A stretch of DNA of 64,000 nucleotides from Enterovibrio norvegicus FF-33 (GTDB lineage Bacteria > Pseudomonadota > Gammaproteobacteria > Enterobacterales > Vibrionaceae). Numbering within the stretch: position 1 is the first letter of the stretch; each line of letters begins with the position of its first letter. Below are positions 16,451 to 26,779 of this stretch, one piece after another. The stretch covers positions 2,774,284 through 2,838,283 of the forward strand of contig NZ_AJYD02000038.1 of NCBI RefSeq assembly GCF_000286835.2, read 5' to 3'. Made by a program: the position numbers and the translations under genes. The notes under the pieces are model-generated. The model searched no databases and was not told where the DNA came from. It saw only the letters and a program-made list of their open reading frames with translations.

Positions 16451-16760
16451 CTTGTACCTCACAGAGTTGCGATTTCCCAATAAAGAGAAACCGCTTAGAA
16501 AAATGTAACAAATTCGGCGATAAAAACACCACAATCGGCGTTGGCTCTTGCCGCAAAGTATCCATGAATATACCATGCTGAACACTGTCTGATAATGCGC
16601 GTGACCCTGATATTTCTTGGGATGAAGCGGAAATTGTATTCGCCTCTTTTGCACATTGATATTTCTGTCCCGCCAGCCCTCATGTTTGAGCCAATTTTAT
16701 TCATGAGAAACGTTGAAGCGCGCACATCAGATCAAACAACTGCCATCTGGACAAAATCTC
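16451..16760. other. Divergent intergenic region, ycgL/minC
   Basis: This 310-bp stretch carries the promoters of ycgL (minus) and minCDE (plus). Reading frames that enter it from both sides have no family conservation. I see no hairpin, riboswitch or clear operator. Confidence 0.5.
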
Positions 16761-17423
16761 ATGACAAAAAACGCCGAACTAAAAGGCAGTTCATTTACGC
16801 TTTCTGTGCTTCATCTAATGGATGATGACTTAGATGGTGCATTACAAGTGCTGTCCGATAAAGTCCTGCAGGCCCCCGCATTTTTTGACGGTGCACCTGT
16901 GGTTGTTGATATTTCAAGATTGCATCAACAACCGGACTTCATCACGTTAAAAGCCACCATTGAACAGACCGGTATGCTGGTCGTTGGTGTCACAGGGTGC
17001 AAACAAAATACTTGTCGTGAAGCGGCAAAACTCGCGGGACTTGCGGTCATGAACCCGGCGAAACAAACCCGTGTGAATGATCCTATCCAAACCCCAACGA
17101 AAGTCGTCACGACACCTATTCGTTCTGGGCAGCAGGTCTATGCAAAAAATGCCGACTTGGTCGTGCTTAATCACGTTAGCGCTGGTGCGGAGATCATCGC
17201 TGATGGCAGTATTCACATTTATGGCGTGCTTCGTGGACGCGCTATCGCGGGTGCTAGTGGCCAAAAAGAAGCCAGTATTTTCTGCCAAAACCTGCAATCT
17301 GAATTGCTTTCAATTGCAGGAACATATTGGCTTAGCGAATCCATCCCTGAGCAGTATGCTGCTCGCCCGGTGAAAGTTTCGCTACAAGAAGACTCTTTAA
17401 ACATTGAACACCTCACACTCTAA
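16761..17423 (+). CDS. minC: Septum site-determining protein MinC
   Basis: MinC blocks FtsZ ring assembly near the cell poles. The 220-residue protein has an N-terminal FtsZ-inhibitory domain (about 1-100, ELKGSSFTLSVLHL...DISRL) and a C-terminal beta-helix domain that dimerises and binds MinD (GQQVYAKNADLVVLNHVSAGAEIIADGSIHIYGVLRGRAIAGA). The ATG at 16761 gives the conserved start; an upstream in-frame extension of 16 residues lacks support. It is first in minCDE, 19 bp before minD. Confidence 0.95.
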   Translation: MTKNAELKGSSFTLSVLHLMDDDLDGALQVLSDKVLQAPAFFDGAPVVVDISRLHQQPDFITLKATIEQTGMLVVGVTGCKQNTCREAAKLAGLAVMNPAKQTRVNDPIQTPTKVVTTPIRSGQQVYAKNADLVVLNHVSAGAEIIADGSIHIYGVLRGRAIAGASGQKEASIFCQNLQSELLSIAGTYWLSESIPEQYAARPVKVSLQEDSLNIEHLTL

Positions 17424-17442
17424 TTATCCAAAGGATTGAGGA

Positions 17443-18255
17443 ATGACTCGAATTATCGTAATCACTTCTGGCAAAGGCGGCGTGGGGAAAACCACGTCAA
17501 GTGCAGCCATTGCTACGGGCCTTGCGCAAGCTGGAAAGAAAACAGCCGTTATCGATTTTGATATTGGTCTGCGTAACCTTGACCTCATCATGGGCTGTGA
17601 ACGCCGCGTCGTGTACGACTTTGTGAACGTCATCAATGGTGAAGCGAATCTTCACCAAGCAATGATCAAAGATAAGCGCATTGATAATCTATTTGTTTTG
17701 CCTGCTTCTCAGACGCGCGACAAAGATGCGCTAACCAAAGAAGGCGTCGGTCGCGTTTTAGATGACCTTAAAGCCATGGATTTTGATTTCATTATCTGCG
17801 ACTCGCCAGCAGGCATCGAAGCAGGCGCACTGATGGCGTTATACTTTGCTGATGAGGCCATCGTGACAACTAACCCGGAAGTCTCGTCTGTACGCGATTC
17901 AGACCGTATTTTGGGCATTCTCGATTCCAAGTCTCGCCGCGCAGAAAATGGTGAAGAACCTGTGAAGACGCACCTTCTGCTGACACGCTATAACCCAGCC
18001 CGTGTAAATCGTGGTGAAATGCTGAGCGTTTCGGATGTCGAAGATATTTTGCGTATACCGTTGCTGAGCGTGATCCCTGAAAGCCCGTCGGTGTTGCATG
18101 CATCAAACAAAGGTGAACCTGTTATCTTGGATGAAGAATCTGATGCGGGTCAGGCTTACGCCGATGCGATTAGTCGCCTACTAGGCAATGAGTGCCCATA
18201 CCGCTTCTTGGAAGAAGAGAAGAAAGGGTTCCTGAAACGCATTTTTGGAGGGTAA
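17443..18255 (+). CDS. minD: Septum site-determining ATPase MinD
   Basis: MinD is the membrane-bound ATPase that recruits MinC and oscillates pole to pole under MinE control. The 270-residue protein has the deviant Walker A GKGGVGKTT (10-18), DFDIGLRNLDLIMG, and DFIICDSPAGIE. A C-terminal amphipathic membrane-targeting helix (EEEKKGFLKRIFGG) is present. It has a strong ribosome-binding site (AAGGATTGAGGA) and is followed by minE after 3 bp. Confidence 0.98.
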   Translation: MTRIIVITSGKGGVGKTTSSAAIATGLAQAGKKTAVIDFDIGLRNLDLIMGCERRVVYDFVNVINGEANLHQAMIKDKRIDNLFVLPASQTRDKDALTKEGVGRVLDDLKAMDFDFIICDSPAGIEAGALMALYFADEAIVTTNPEVSSVRDSDRILGILDSKSRRAENGEEPVKTHLLLTRYNPARVNRGEMLSVSDVEDILRIPLLSVIPESPSVLHASNKGEPVILDEESDAGQAYADAISRLLGNECPYRFLEEEKKGFLKRIFGG

Positions 18256-18258
18256 CAC

Positions 18259-18522
18259 ATGGCACTGCTGGAGTTTTTCCGTCCGAAAAAGAAAGCATCT
18301 GCATCTATGGCAAAAGAGCGTTTGCAGATCATTGTCGCTGAGCGCCGCCGCGCAGGGTGCTCTGAACCGACTTACTTGCCCCAGTTAAAACAAGATATTC
18401 TTGAGGTTATCCGAAAGTACGTGGATATCTCGCCAGAACAAGTCTCTGTTGCGCTGGAGCAACGAGATGACGATTTATCCGTTTTGGAATTGAATGTCAC
18501 CTTGCCTGATGAAGACAAGTAA
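18259..18522 (+). CDS. minE: Cell division topological specificity factor MinE
   Basis: MinE (87 residues) stimulates the MinD ATPase and restricts division inhibition to the poles. The N-terminal membrane helix ([31 protein letters not shown]) contains the MinD-binding stretch, and the C-terminal dimerisation domain follows. GGAGG precedes the ATG. It is the last gene of minCDE and is followed by a strong terminator. Confidence 0.97.
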   Translation: MALLEFFRPKKKASASMAKERLQIIVAERRRAGCSEPTYLPQLKQDILEVIRKYVDISPEQVSVALEQRDDDLSVLELNVTLPDEDK

Positions 18523-18533
18523 ATATCTTCAGA

Positions 18534-18566
18534 AACAAAAAAACCGGCTTTCGCCGGTTTTTTTAT
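18534..18566. terminator. Bidirectional terminator minE/rnd
   Basis: AAACCGGC-TTTC-GCCGGTTT (18541-18560) with an A-run before and a T-run after separates the convergent minCDE and rnd transcripts. Confidence 0.92.
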
Positions 18567-18568
18567 GC

Positions 18569-19687
18569 TTATTTCAACAAGGGTAATACTCTGTCTTCCA
18601 CGTAAGCTTTACGCCAACCAGACAACAGATCGGGCATTTTTTCAGGGTTTCTGTCGTTAACCCATGCCCATTTTAAGACCTGATGAATTTGCTTTTTTGA
18701 CCCAACAAATTCAGGTACAACCCCCAATTGTTCTGCCACTGCATTGGTCTGATCTTTGATCTCTTTAACCATTTGCTTGTAGCCAGGCATGTCGACTAAA
18801 CGAACAATCGCCTCTGGGTAATGTTCTTCCGGCAATGTATCAAGCTCGCTGACCATGCGAAGTAGACGGCTGCCATGGCGTTCAACTTCAAAACGATCAA
18901 AGCCTTCATCCACCATTTTATCCAGCGAACGAATATCAAACCGCGCCATCTTCCAAAGGTGCAGCTCTTTCACCACGAAATTCAGTGCTAAATCGCGACG
19001 GCGCGCTTCACGTAAACGCCAACTTGCCAGCTTTTTCAACACAGCCAATTGCTGAGGGCGAAGCTGCCAAGCGTTTTTAATATCGAGGTAGGCTTTTTCT
19101 GGATCCGGCGTTTTACCGCGCTTACTCACCAGCAAGTTACACTCTTGGTTAACCGCTTCATTCCAACCTGCGTCAGCAACGCGTTCAGCCAACAAATGAT
19201 ACAGCGGCCACAGGTAGAAAACATCAGCAGCAGCATATTCAAGCTGTTTGTCAGACAGAGGACGTGCGCACCAATCGGTACGAGCTTCACCTTTATCCAA
19301 CGATACTTGTAAATACTCGTCCACCAACGCAGCAAAGCCCGTTGAAAGACCATGCCCTAAAAAAGCCGCCATGATTTGTGTATCGACCATCGGCGTCGGC
19401 ATCACACCAGAATAATGGTGAAACACTTCCAAATCTTCACTGCATGCGTGCAGGACTTTGATCACTGATTCATCAGTAAGCAGCGCCCATAACGGTGACA
19501 TATCGTCCAGTTTTATCGGGTCGATCAGTGACAAGGTTTCTCCATCATAAAGCTGGATAAGACCCAATCTTGGATAAAGGGTTCGTGTGCGCACAAATTC
19601 AGTATCCAGCATTACAGCTGGCACTTTTCTCGCCTGTTCGCATACTCGTTCGAGATGGGATAGCTCAGTTACAATTTCAAAGTTCAC
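18569..19687 (-). CDS. rnd: Ribonuclease D
   Basis: RNase D is a 3'-5' exoribonuclease that trims tRNA 3' ends. The 372-residue protein has DEDDy exonuclease motifs: Exo I DTEF with Asp28 and Glu30, Exo II HACSEDLEVF, and Exo III YAAADVFYLWPLY. HRDC domains follow (from about residue 210), ending with the usual C-terminal WAW-type region. It is monocistronic downstream of fadD, from which a terminator separates it. Confidence 0.95.
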   Translation of the reverse strand: MNFEIVTELSHLERVCEQARKVPAVMLDTEFVRTRTLYPRLGLIQLYDGETLSLIDPIKLDDMSPLWALLTDESVIKVLHACSEDLEVFHHYSGVMPTPMVDTQIMAAFLGHGLSTGFAALVDEYLQVSLDKGEARTDWCARPLSDKQLEYAAADVFYLWPLYHLLAERVADAGWNEAVNQECNLLVSKRGKTPDPEKAYLDIKNAWQLRPQQLAVLKKLASWRLREARRRDLALNFVVKELHLWKMARFDIRSLDKMVDEGFDRFEVERHGSRLLRMVSELDTLPEEHYPEAIVRLVDMPGYKQMVKEIKDQTNAVAEQLGVVPEFVGSKKQIHQVLKWAWVNDRNPEKMPDLLSGWRKAYVEDRVLPLLK

Positions 19688-19750
19688 ACTGTCATCCGTA
19701 TTTTGTTTGGCGCCCGAAAGCCTTACCTAATGTTGCGAAGACCAAAAACG

Positions 19751-19776
19751 AACATGCTGGCGTAAGCCAGCATGTT
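19751..19776 (-). terminator. fadD terminator
   Basis: A perfect 11-bp stem (AACATGCTGGC / GCCAGCATGTT, loop GTAA) is followed on the minus strand by CGTTTTTGG. It lies 55 bp downstream of the fadD stop and upstream of rnd. Confidence 0.85.
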
Positions 19777-19830
19777 TTCAAAGGCATATGCCTCATTGTA
19801 CGCGCTTCAACTTCAAAGCGCACGGGCGCG

Positions 19831-21528
19831 TTATGCTTCCGCTTTATTTGCTTCCTGCTTGGCTTCCTGCTCTTCGCGCAGTGCACGACGCAAGATTTTA
19901 CCCACATTGGTTTTCGGCAAATCATCACGAAATTCAATAATTTTAGGGACTTTGTAGCCAGTGAGGTATTCGCGACAATGCGCTAACAACTCTTCTTTGG
20001 TCAGGCTTGGATCACGCTTAACAACGCAGATTTTAACGATTTCACCGGAGGTTTCATGAGGCTGACCAATGGCTGCCACCTCCAACACTTTGCCATGTAG
20101 TGCCACAACATCTTCGATCTCGTTGGGGTACACGTTAAAACCTGAGACCAAAATCATGTCTTTCTTGCGATCAACAATGTGCAAGAAGCCATCGTCATCA
20201 AACTTCACCACATCGCCAGTCGACAACCAACCATCATCAGTCAGTACTTCTTTGGTCGCTTCTGGGCGCTGCCAATAACCCTGCATCACTTGCGGGCCTT
20301 TCACTTGCAACTCACCAACTTGATCGTTCGCCACGACATTGCCTTCGTCATCGACGATGCGGACATCAGTAGATGGCACAGGCAAACCAATCGAGCCATT
20401 GTACTCTTTCAGATCGTAAGGATAAGCGGCCACTAGCGGTGAACATTCGGTCAGGCCGTAACCTTCCAACAAATGCTTACCCGTCAGCTTCTTCCATTGC
20501 TCAGCGACCGCGCGCTGAACCGCCATGCCGCCGCCGACGGTGAGACTCAGTTTAGAGAAGTCTAACTCGTGGAAATCTTCATTGTTGAGCATGGCATTGA
20601 ACAGCGTATTCACACCTGTGATGGCGGTGAATGGATGCTGCTTCAGCTCTTTCACAAACGCAGGAATATCACGAGGGTTAGTGATTAGCAGGTTTTGACC
20701 GCCCATTTCAATGAACAACAAACAGTTTACGGTTAACGCAAACACGTGATAAAGCGGCAGTGCCGTTACCACCAATTCGCGTCCTTCTACCAATACTGGC
20801 GCGTACATTGCTTTCGCTTGGTCGACGTTGGCCAGCATATTCTTGTGCGTTAGTACCGCGCCCTTCGCCACCCCTGTAGTACCGCCGGTATATTGCAAGA
20901 ATGCGATGTCATCCCCCGTCATAAAGGGTTTAACATATTGCATACGACGGCCTTTTTTCAGCGCGAGGCGCATAGACGTCGCATGTGGAAGGCTGTACTT
21001 GGGCACCATCTTCTTGATGTATTTCACCACGAAGTTCACCAAGGTACCTTTTGCTCGTGGCAATTGATCGCCAAGGCTGGTCAAAATAACGTGACGAACG
21101 CTGGTGTTATCAACGACTTTTTCCAACGTGTGGGCGAAGTTCGACACGATAACGATAGCAGCAGCGCCAGAGTCATTTAATTGATGCTCAAGCTCGCGCG
21201 GGGTATACAGTGGGTTCACGTTCACCACCACACAACCTGCGCGCAAAATACCAAACAATGCAATAGGGTACTGCAGCAAGTTCGGCATCATTACGGCGAC
21301 ACGATCACCTTTTTTCAGACCAAGATCATTTTGCAAATAAGCTGCAAACGCACGGCTGCGCTCTTCCAGCTTACGAAATGTCATCACCTGCCCCATGTTG
21401 ATAAAGGCAGTTTGGTCGGCATATTTTTGCACCGATTTTTCGAACATTTCCACCAAGGATGGGTACATATTAGGTGAAATTTCCGCTGGTACATCTGATG
21501 GGTAGCGGTGATGCCAAACCTTTTCCAC
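19831..21528 (-). CDS. fadD: Long-chain fatty acyl-CoA ligase FadD
   Basis: FadD activates long-chain fatty acids to acyl-CoA at the inner membrane, the first step of beta-oxidation. The 565-residue enzyme has the AMP-binding P-loop [11 protein letters not shown] (213-223), the GYGLTECSP motif, [11 protein letters not shown], and the fatty-acid specificity and C-terminal Lys region ([28 protein letters not shown]). Length is close to E. coli FadD (561). The alpha/beta hydrolase gene upstream is 95 bp away on the same strand; a shared transcript is possible. Confidence 0.96.
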   Translation of the reverse strand: MEKVWHHRYPSDVPAEISPNMYPSLVEMFEKSVQKYADQTAFINMGQVMTFRKLEERSRAFAAYLQNDLGLKKGDRVAVMMPNLLQYPIALFGILRAGCVVVNVNPLYTPRELEHQLNDSGAAAIVIVSNFAHTLEKVVDNTSVRHVILTSLGDQLPRAKGTLVNFVVKYIKKMVPKYSLPHATSMRLALKKGRRMQYVKPFMTGDDIAFLQYTGGTTGVAKGAVLTHKNMLANVDQAKAMYAPVLVEGRELVVTALPLYHVFALTVNCLLFIEMGGQNLLITNPRDIPAFVKELKQHPFTAITGVNTLFNAMLNNEDFHELDFSKLSLTVGGGMAVQRAVAEQWKKLTGKHLLEGYGLTECSPLVAAYPYDLKEYNGSIGLPVPSTDVRIVDDEGNVVANDQVGELQVKGPQVMQGYWQRPEATKEVLTDDGWLSTGDVVKFDDDGFLHIVDRKKDMILVSGFNVYPNEIEDVVALHGKVLEVAAIGQPHETSGEIVKICVVKRDPSLTKEELLAHCREYLTGYKVPKIIEFRDDLPKTNVGKILRRALREEQEAKQEANKAEA

Positions 21529-21623
21529 GTGATCTCTCCTATTTTGTATCGTGAGTCTTGGCCCACGTCAGAAGCAAAAATTCAAACGAGCGTTTTAACG
21601 CCCAATTAGACCATGAGTAACAA

Positions 21624-22502
21624 TCAATTAACATCATCACGCATTGTGAGATGTAGCTTGGTCACAAAATCAATAATCAGTGCAGCTGTTTTCTGCTGAC
21701 TTTGAAGATGGCAGTGGTGCGTACCTTCTACCATCTCAACCGTCAGGTTCTTAAACCACTCTTTGCGCTGTTCAGCAAGTGGGCTGCGTAGTTCTGGGTA
21801 TCCGTCTTCGCCAATAATAGCGAGAACCGGACATTGTATTCCTTTGATCAGGTGCTCTGCATGGTGAGTAGACATACGATAAATCGAGTCTGTTTTCAGT
21901 TTGGCGTCGTGTCTCCAGCGCCATTCCTCACCCAATTGCTGTATTCCACGTGTCACCAACGGCGTTAAATCTTCAATCGATACTTTGTTGATACTCCGGC
22001 GGAGTTTCAGCGCGGCATCCAGTGACGGTAAAGTTCTTGGTGCTTTCATCTTCAATCGGCTTTCAACGCCATGACGAAGGCGATCTACCACCTTGTCATC
22101 ACGCTCTGACATTGGGCCTAATGCCTCAATCATCACCAACCCTTTTGCACGTTCTGGGAACGCAGCACTCCAACAAGAAGCCACTAATGCCCCTAAGGAA
22201 TGCCCAACCAGAAAGATAGGTTTATCACTCAGCTGTAAAATCAGCTGATGAAGATCATCCACATAGTCAAAAAAAGGGTAGAAGCTGTCCGCGCCTTTGT
22301 GATCGGATAAACCATGGCCAGGCCAATCTGGCATCACAAGGTCGACATGTTCGGTAAGAAGTGGTGCGAGAGGTTCGAAGCTTCCACTGTTGTCCTGCCA
22401 TCCATGCAACATGAGCAAGATGGGTTTTGGACTGTCAGTGAGACAAACCTGTGCCGCGAGATTGCCAAACCTCACTGCAAATTGTTTTTCTTGTAATACC
22501 AT
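21624..22502 (-). CDS. Alpha/beta hydrolase
   Basis: This 292-residue serine hydrolase carries the nucleophile elbow GHSLGALVAS, the oxyanion-hole motif LHGWQDNSGSF, an acidic residue in IIGEDGYPELRS, and the probable catalytic His in VEGTHHCHLQ. There is no signal peptide, so it is cytoplasmic. The substrate is unknown; being next to fadD suggests an ester or acyl-thioester but does not prove it. The ATG at 22502 was preferred over one 11 codons upstream because the hydrolase core starts right after it. Confidence 0.82.
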   Translation of the reverse strand: MVLQEKQFAVRFGNLAAQVCLTDSPKPILLMLHGWQDNSGSFEPLAPLLTEHVDLVMPDWPGHGLSDHKGADSFYPFFDYVDDLHQLILQLSDKPIFLVGHSLGALVASCWSAAFPERAKGLVMIEALGPMSERDDKVVDRLRHGVESRLKMKAPRTLPSLDAALKLRRSINKVSIEDLTPLVTRGIQQLGEEWRWRHDAKLKTDSIYRMSTHHAEHLIKGIQCPVLAIIGEDGYPELRSPLAEQRKEWFKNLTVEMVEGTHHCHLQSQQKTAALIIDFVTKLHLTMRDDVN

Positions 22503-22609
22503 GATGAGCTGCTGAATGCCGTATAGGCTCCGCACCTCTTTCAGAGGGCGCGAAGCCTATCACAGTCGGGGTTAGTTAAGTGGTACGAGGAGTTGAAGTT
22601 AGCACGATT

Positions 22610-22900
22610 TCATACGAAAACATCCACACCAAACAAAGCCATAATCTCTTCTCGTCGAGCCTGATTTTTCACTTCCATATAAGAAAGGAGTGCATGTCGG
22701 CTTCGACCATCGGGAACATCATAATGGATCTGTTGATGGGCATCTTGTGCCAGCTCAGGATGACGAATCCCCTGACTTACCGCTTTAGCAACCACAGACG
22801 GCTGAGTAACCTCAGCACTATTGGATGCTTTTTGTGATTTCTTACGTCCAGCATTGCTAGGACGTTGTATCGGTTGCGGTAATCCATGAATTGAAACCAT
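22610..22900 (-). CDS. Conserved hypothetical protein
   Basis: I do not recognise a characterised family for this 96-residue protein. It is polar, with a basic Pro/Asn/Ser-rich N-terminal half (QRPSNAGRKKSQKASNS) and a more ordered C-terminal half that looks helical (DGRSRHALLSYMEVKNQARREEIMALFGVDVFV). Proteins of this shape occur at this locus, between tsaB and the hydrolase gene, in other Vibrionaceae as I recall. There are no membrane segments or cysteines. It is 51 bp downstream of tsaB on the same strand. Confidence 0.7.
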   Translation of the reverse strand: MVSIHGLPQPIQRPSNAGRKKSQKASNSAEVTQPSVVAKAVSQGIRHPELAQDAHQQIHYDVPDGRSRHALLSYMEVKNQARREEIMALFGVDVFV

Positions 22901-22951
22901 CGCTGCTCTTCTCGGCTCGTCCTATCCGTTCTGCAAACAGAAATGCAGAGG

Positions 22952-23647
22952 TTATTCGCGACCTGGCAGCTTTTTCCACGCTACCGTGTCACGCAGATAA
23001 ACAGGGCTTGCATGCTCTGCATCCACCGCCTCACCACGCTCAAGCGCATGATGCGCAAGAATAAGCATGTCTTCCGCTTCAGGGTACAAGACGCCGCTAT
23101 CTGTTGTTTCTAAGTGTAGCTGGCTTGCCAGATCTGGGTAAGCTTGCCACCCAGTTCCTGCCGTAAACCACTTATCTTCTGACAGTGTAGGTCTAAAATG
23201 ATCTGGCGGTAAAACAGCCTCTTCAACCACACGTTTCCAGTCGCCGTTTTCTAAGCGCTGATAGCCACCCACATAGATTTCATTCATGCGAGCATCAATG
23301 GTCGCAAGAACATTGTTCGCTTGATTGCGACGATAAGCCTGCTGCGCCATTGCAGCCAACGTAGAAACACCCACCATCGGCAAATTAGCACCGAATGCCA
23401 AACCTTGCGCAATACCAATCCCGATACGCACACCGGTGAAGCTACCCGGGCCACGACCAAATGCTAACGCATCCAGCTGATTAAGTTTCAAGCCTGCTTC
23501 TGCAAGCACACTATCAACCATAGGGAGAATCTTGGTTGTATGCTCACGCGGGGCGATTTCACAGCGAGAAATCGTCTCGTTACCTACTTTCAATGCTACA
23601 GAGCAGTTTTCAGTCGCCGTATCCACGGCAAGAATTATAGATGTCAT
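22952..23647 (-). CDS. tsaB: tRNA t6A modification protein TsaB
   Basis: TsaB is the scaffold partner of TsaD in making N6-threonylcarbamoyl-adenosine at position 37 of ANN-decoding tRNAs. The 231-residue length equals E. coli TsaB. ASKHA-type motifs are visible: [15 protein letters not shown] at the N-terminus, [37 protein letters not shown], and [10 protein letters not shown]. It lies between yoaA and a small hypothetical gene, all on the minus strand, likely cotranscribed. Confidence 0.95.
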   Translation of the reverse strand: MTSIILAVDTATENCSVALKVGNETISRCEIAPREHTTKILPMVDSVLAEAGLKLNQLDALAFGRGPGSFTGVRIGIGIAQGLAFGANLPMVGVSTLAAMAQQAYRRNQANNVLATIDARMNEIYVGGYQRLENGDWKRVVEEAVLPPDHFRPTLSEDKWFTAGTGWQAYPDLASQLHLETTDSGVLYPEAEDMLILAHHALERGEAVDAEHASPVYLRDTVAWKKLPGRE

Positions 23648-23731
23648 TTACGCCTCGGGTGTTGCTGCAATACCAGCAACATCGTTGTTATTTGGTCTGT
23701 TATTAGCAAGCACTGCTTTATAGCAGCGCCC

Positions 23732-25654
23732 TTATTCGTTCGATTCAATGGCCGCGAGAAACTCGCCGACTTTTGCCAGATCCCGCGTTCTCGGGATAGG
23801 CGGCAAACTGCGCAAAAACGTCTCGCCGTATTGTCTACTCACCAAGCGGTTATCACAAATAATCAGCGCGCCGTGATCGCTTCTGTCTCGGATAAGTCGC
23901 CCTACCCCTTGCTTTAGCGTGATCACCGCATCCGGTATCTGAACCTGGGAGAATGGATCCCCACCTTGCAGTCGACAGTCTTCAATTCGTGCTTTCAGCA
24001 GCGGGTCATCCGGCGCTGTAAAAGGCAATTTGTCAATAATAACACAGCTCAGTGCCTGCCCTCTAACGTCAATACCTTCCCAGAATGCGCCTGTTGCGAC
24101 CAAGAGCGCATTGCCCATTTCCAAGAATTCGGCCAATAACTTTTGCTTCGACGTTTCACCTTGCACCAGCACAGGTAAAGAGAGTTGTTCGCGAAAACGC
24201 TCTGACAAATCCCGTACCATTTGGTGAGAGGTACACAAGAAAAAGCAGCGCCCTTCATTCTGTTCAATCAAGGGAAGGAGCATTTCCACCAGCTTATCCG
24301 CCAAACCATAGCTATTGGGTTCAGGCAAGAAACGCGGGACACATAAAATGGCCTGCGTTTCATAGTCAAATGGACTCGGCAGCGTAAACTGCTCGGTGGG
24401 CTCAATGCCAAGGCGATGACTGAAGTGGCTAAAATCGTCATTCACTGCCAGCGTGGCGGATGTGAATATCCACGCACCTTGCTGTTGTTGTATTTGTTCG
24501 CGAAATTTTTCCGCCACGGATAACGGCGTGATATTTAAGCTGAAGTGATTGCGGCTGCACTCATACCAATAGGAATAGCCCGGAATGGTGGTGTCGCTTA
24601 ATCGTTCAAGTCTGGATTTTAGCATCGTTGTGCGCTCAAACGCGGCATCGAGCAATTGGCTGCGACCTAAGGACAATTTAATCACGTCATAGGCGAGAGT
24701 CAGTGCATCGGCTAATCTCACTAACTCACGTGCCACCGCAGGTGAAGCGCTTATCTCGCGCCAGTTTCCACGAAAGCCTGGCTCGCCCAGCACAATACGA
24801 AGATCTGAGCCTGCATGAGACAACCTGTCCGCCACTTTATCTAACTGTTTGGTATCACGAAGTTCGGTGCGATACGCAATATGAATGTCTTTTGCTAGCT
24901 CTTGAATTTGTCGGCTCGACAAACTTTGCCCAAAGTACTGACTGGCTATGTCGGGGATTTGGTGGGCTTCATCGAAGATGAACACTTCGGCTTCAGGAAT
25001 TAACTCACCAAAGCCTGTTTCTTTAATGGCTAAATCCGCAAGAAAAAGATGGTGGTTTACCACCACCAAATCTGCATCCAAAGCCCGCTTACGCGCCTTG
25101 ACCACAAAGCAATCTTGGTAGCTTGGGCATTCTTTCCCCAAGCAATTGTCGTTCGTTGACGTGATGGTAGGAATAATCGGGCTGTCTTCAGCAAGATCAT
25201 CACATTCACCCAAATCACCGGTTTTAGTTTCCGATGACCAACCCCGTACTTTGACCAACTGGGTGAGCAATTTAGGATCTGACTGTCCATCGTGACTTTC
25301 AATCATTTGACGACTGAGTCTTTCAGGGCACAGGTAATTCGCCCGCCCTTTCAGTAGCGCGACACGACCCGTAAAGCCGAGCGTATCCACCATTAATGGC
25401 AAGTCACGGTGAAACAATTGCTCTTGAAGGTTTTTGGAACCCGTGCTGACGATGGTTTTCTTGCCGCTTAATAAGGCTGGCACCAAATACGCATAGGTTT
25501 TACCCGTACCTGTCCCCGCCTCGACGACCAATTGCGTGCCGTCTTTAATGGCGCGTTCGACCGACAGTGCCATGTCTGTCTGGGGCTGGCGCGGTTGAAA
25601 ACCCTTTATCGCGCGAGCAAGGGCGCCGTCTGTGGAGAAAACCTTCGAAATCAT
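23732..25654 (-). CDS. yoaA: DinG-family iron-sulfur helicase YoaA
   Basis: This 640-residue superfamily-2 helicase of the XPD/DinG type helps repair replication damage; in E. coli YoaA works with the polymerase clamp-loader subunit chi (HolC). Walker A is EAGTGTGKT (45-53). The DEAH box is at 228-231. Four cysteines fit the [4Fe-4S] cluster (Cys109, 171, 176 and 182). The C-terminal motifs ATGAFWEGIDVRG and QGVGRLIRDRSDHG are complete. It is followed by tsaB (84 bp) and is divergent from purU. Confidence 0.95.
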   Translation of the reverse strand: MISKVFSTDGALARAIKGFQPRQPQTDMALSVERAIKDGTQLVVEAGTGTGKTYAYLVPALLSGKKTIVSTGSKNLQEQLFHRDLPLMVDTLGFTGRVALLKGRANYLCPERLSRQMIESHDGQSDPKLLTQLVKVRGWSSETKTGDLGECDDLAEDSPIIPTITSTNDNCLGKECPSYQDCFVVKARKRALDADLVVVNHHLFLADLAIKETGFGELIPEAEVFIFDEAHQIPDIASQYFGQSLSSRQIQELAKDIHIAYRTELRDTKQLDKVADRLSHAGSDLRIVLGEPGFRGNWREISASPAVARELVRLADALTLAYDVIKLSLGRSQLLDAAFERTTMLKSRLERLSDTTIPGYSYWYECSRNHFSLNITPLSVAEKFREQIQQQQGAWIFTSATLAVNDDFSHFSHRLGIEPTEQFTLPSPFDYETQAILCVPRFLPEPNSYGLADKLVEMLLPLIEQNEGRCFFLCTSHQMVRDLSERFREQLSLPVLVQGETSKQKLLAEFLEMGNALLVATGAFWEGIDVRGQALSCVIIDKLPFTAPDDPLLKARIEDCRLQGGDPFSQVQIPDAVITLKQGVGRLIRDRSDHGALIICDNRLVSRQYGETFLRSLPPIPRTRDLAKVGEFLAAIESNE

Positions 25655-25863
25655 TGGTCATTTATACAGTGGTTGAAAGCATCGCATTATGCCAACAATC
25701 GCTCGCGTCTGCTACGGGTGAAAACGCAAAGCGAGCGTTCAACCTTTATCCGCCAAATTGCGATACATCAAAAGAGCGTCACGTGAGGTTTTGACCTTGA
25801 AACAAAATCAGCGTAAAACGTGATGAATAGCAAAAATCACTATTTCGCGAGATCCACACTTCT

Positions 25864-26700
25864 ATGGAAAGAAAAACTCTGCTGACGGATTGTCCCGACG
25901 CACAAGGCCTTATCGCCAAAATCACCAACATCTGTTACAAACATCAGCTCAATATTATTCATAACAATGAGTATGTTGACCACAGCACGGGGCAGTTCTT
26001 TATGCGCACCGAGCTAGAGGGCATCTTTAATGATGAAACCTTCTTGATGGATATTGATCAAGCACTACCAGCAGGTAGCCATCGCAGTTTGGTTGATAGC
26101 AAACGTCGCAAACGCATCGTTATTCTGGTCACCAAAGAATCCCATTGTCTGGGTGATATTCTAATGAAAGCCTATGACGGCTCGTTAGATGTTGAAATTT
26201 CAGCAGTCGTGGGCAATCACGAGACGCTTGCAGCACTGACAACGAAATTCGATATTCCGTTCCATTTCGTCAGCCACGAAGGCATGGAACGTGAAGAACA
26301 TGAAAATAAAGTGATTGAGATCGTCGACGCCTATACACCCGATTACGTCGTTTTGGCGAAATTCATGCGCGTACTCACGCCAAGTTTTGTTGCGCACTAT
26401 CACCGTCAGATCATCAATATCCACCACAGCTTCTTACCCGCATTCATTGGTGCACGCCCTTATCATCAGGCTTACCACCGTGGTGTAAAGATCATCGGCG
26501 CAACCGCGCATTTCGTCACGAACGATCTTGATGAAGGGCCAATCATTGAGCAGAACATCAGGCATGTTGACCACACTTTCAGCGCGGAAGACATGGTGAA
26601 AGCAGGACGTGATGTGGAAAAGACGGTACTCAGTACCGCACTGAGTCAAGTGCTAGAAGACAAAGTCTTTGTCTACGGTAATAAGACTGTGATTCTGTAG
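25864..26700 (+). CDS. purU: Formyltetrahydrofolate deformylase PurU
   Basis: PurU hydrolyses 10-formyltetrahydrofolate to formate and tetrahydrofolate, balancing one-carbon pools and supplying formate for purine synthesis. The 278-residue protein has an N-terminal ACT domain (about 1-85, TDCPDAQGLIAKITNICYKHQLNIIHNNEYVD) and a formyltransferase-like domain with catalytic Asn/His/Asp in INIHHSFLPAFIGARPYHQAYHRGVKIIGATAHFVTNDLDEGPII. It is monocistronic with a terminator directly behind it. Confidence 0.96.
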   Translation: MERKTLLTDCPDAQGLIAKITNICYKHQLNIIHNNEYVDHSTGQFFMRTELEGIFNDETFLMDIDQALPAGSHRSLVDSKRRKRIVILVTKESHCLGDILMKAYDGSLDVEISAVVGNHETLAALTTKFDIPFHFVSHEGMEREEHENKVIEIVDAYTPDYVVLAKFMRVLTPSFVAHYHRQIINIHHSFLPAFIGARPYHQAYHRGVKIIGATAHFVTNDLDEGPIIEQNIRHVDHTFSAEDMVKAGRDVEKTVLSTALSQVLEDKVFVYGNKTVIL

Positions 26701-26728
26701 TTTCAAGAAACACCCATATATAACAATT

Positions 26729-26752
26729 AAGGGGCATGATATGCCCCTTTTT
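26729..26752 (+). terminator. purU terminator
   Basis: AAGGGGCAT-GAT-ATGCCCCTT followed by a T-run lies about 30 bp after the purU stop. It also faces the convergent yecM gene. Confidence 0.9.
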
Positions 26753-26779
26753 CACATCTGTTTCAGTAGATTCTCAATG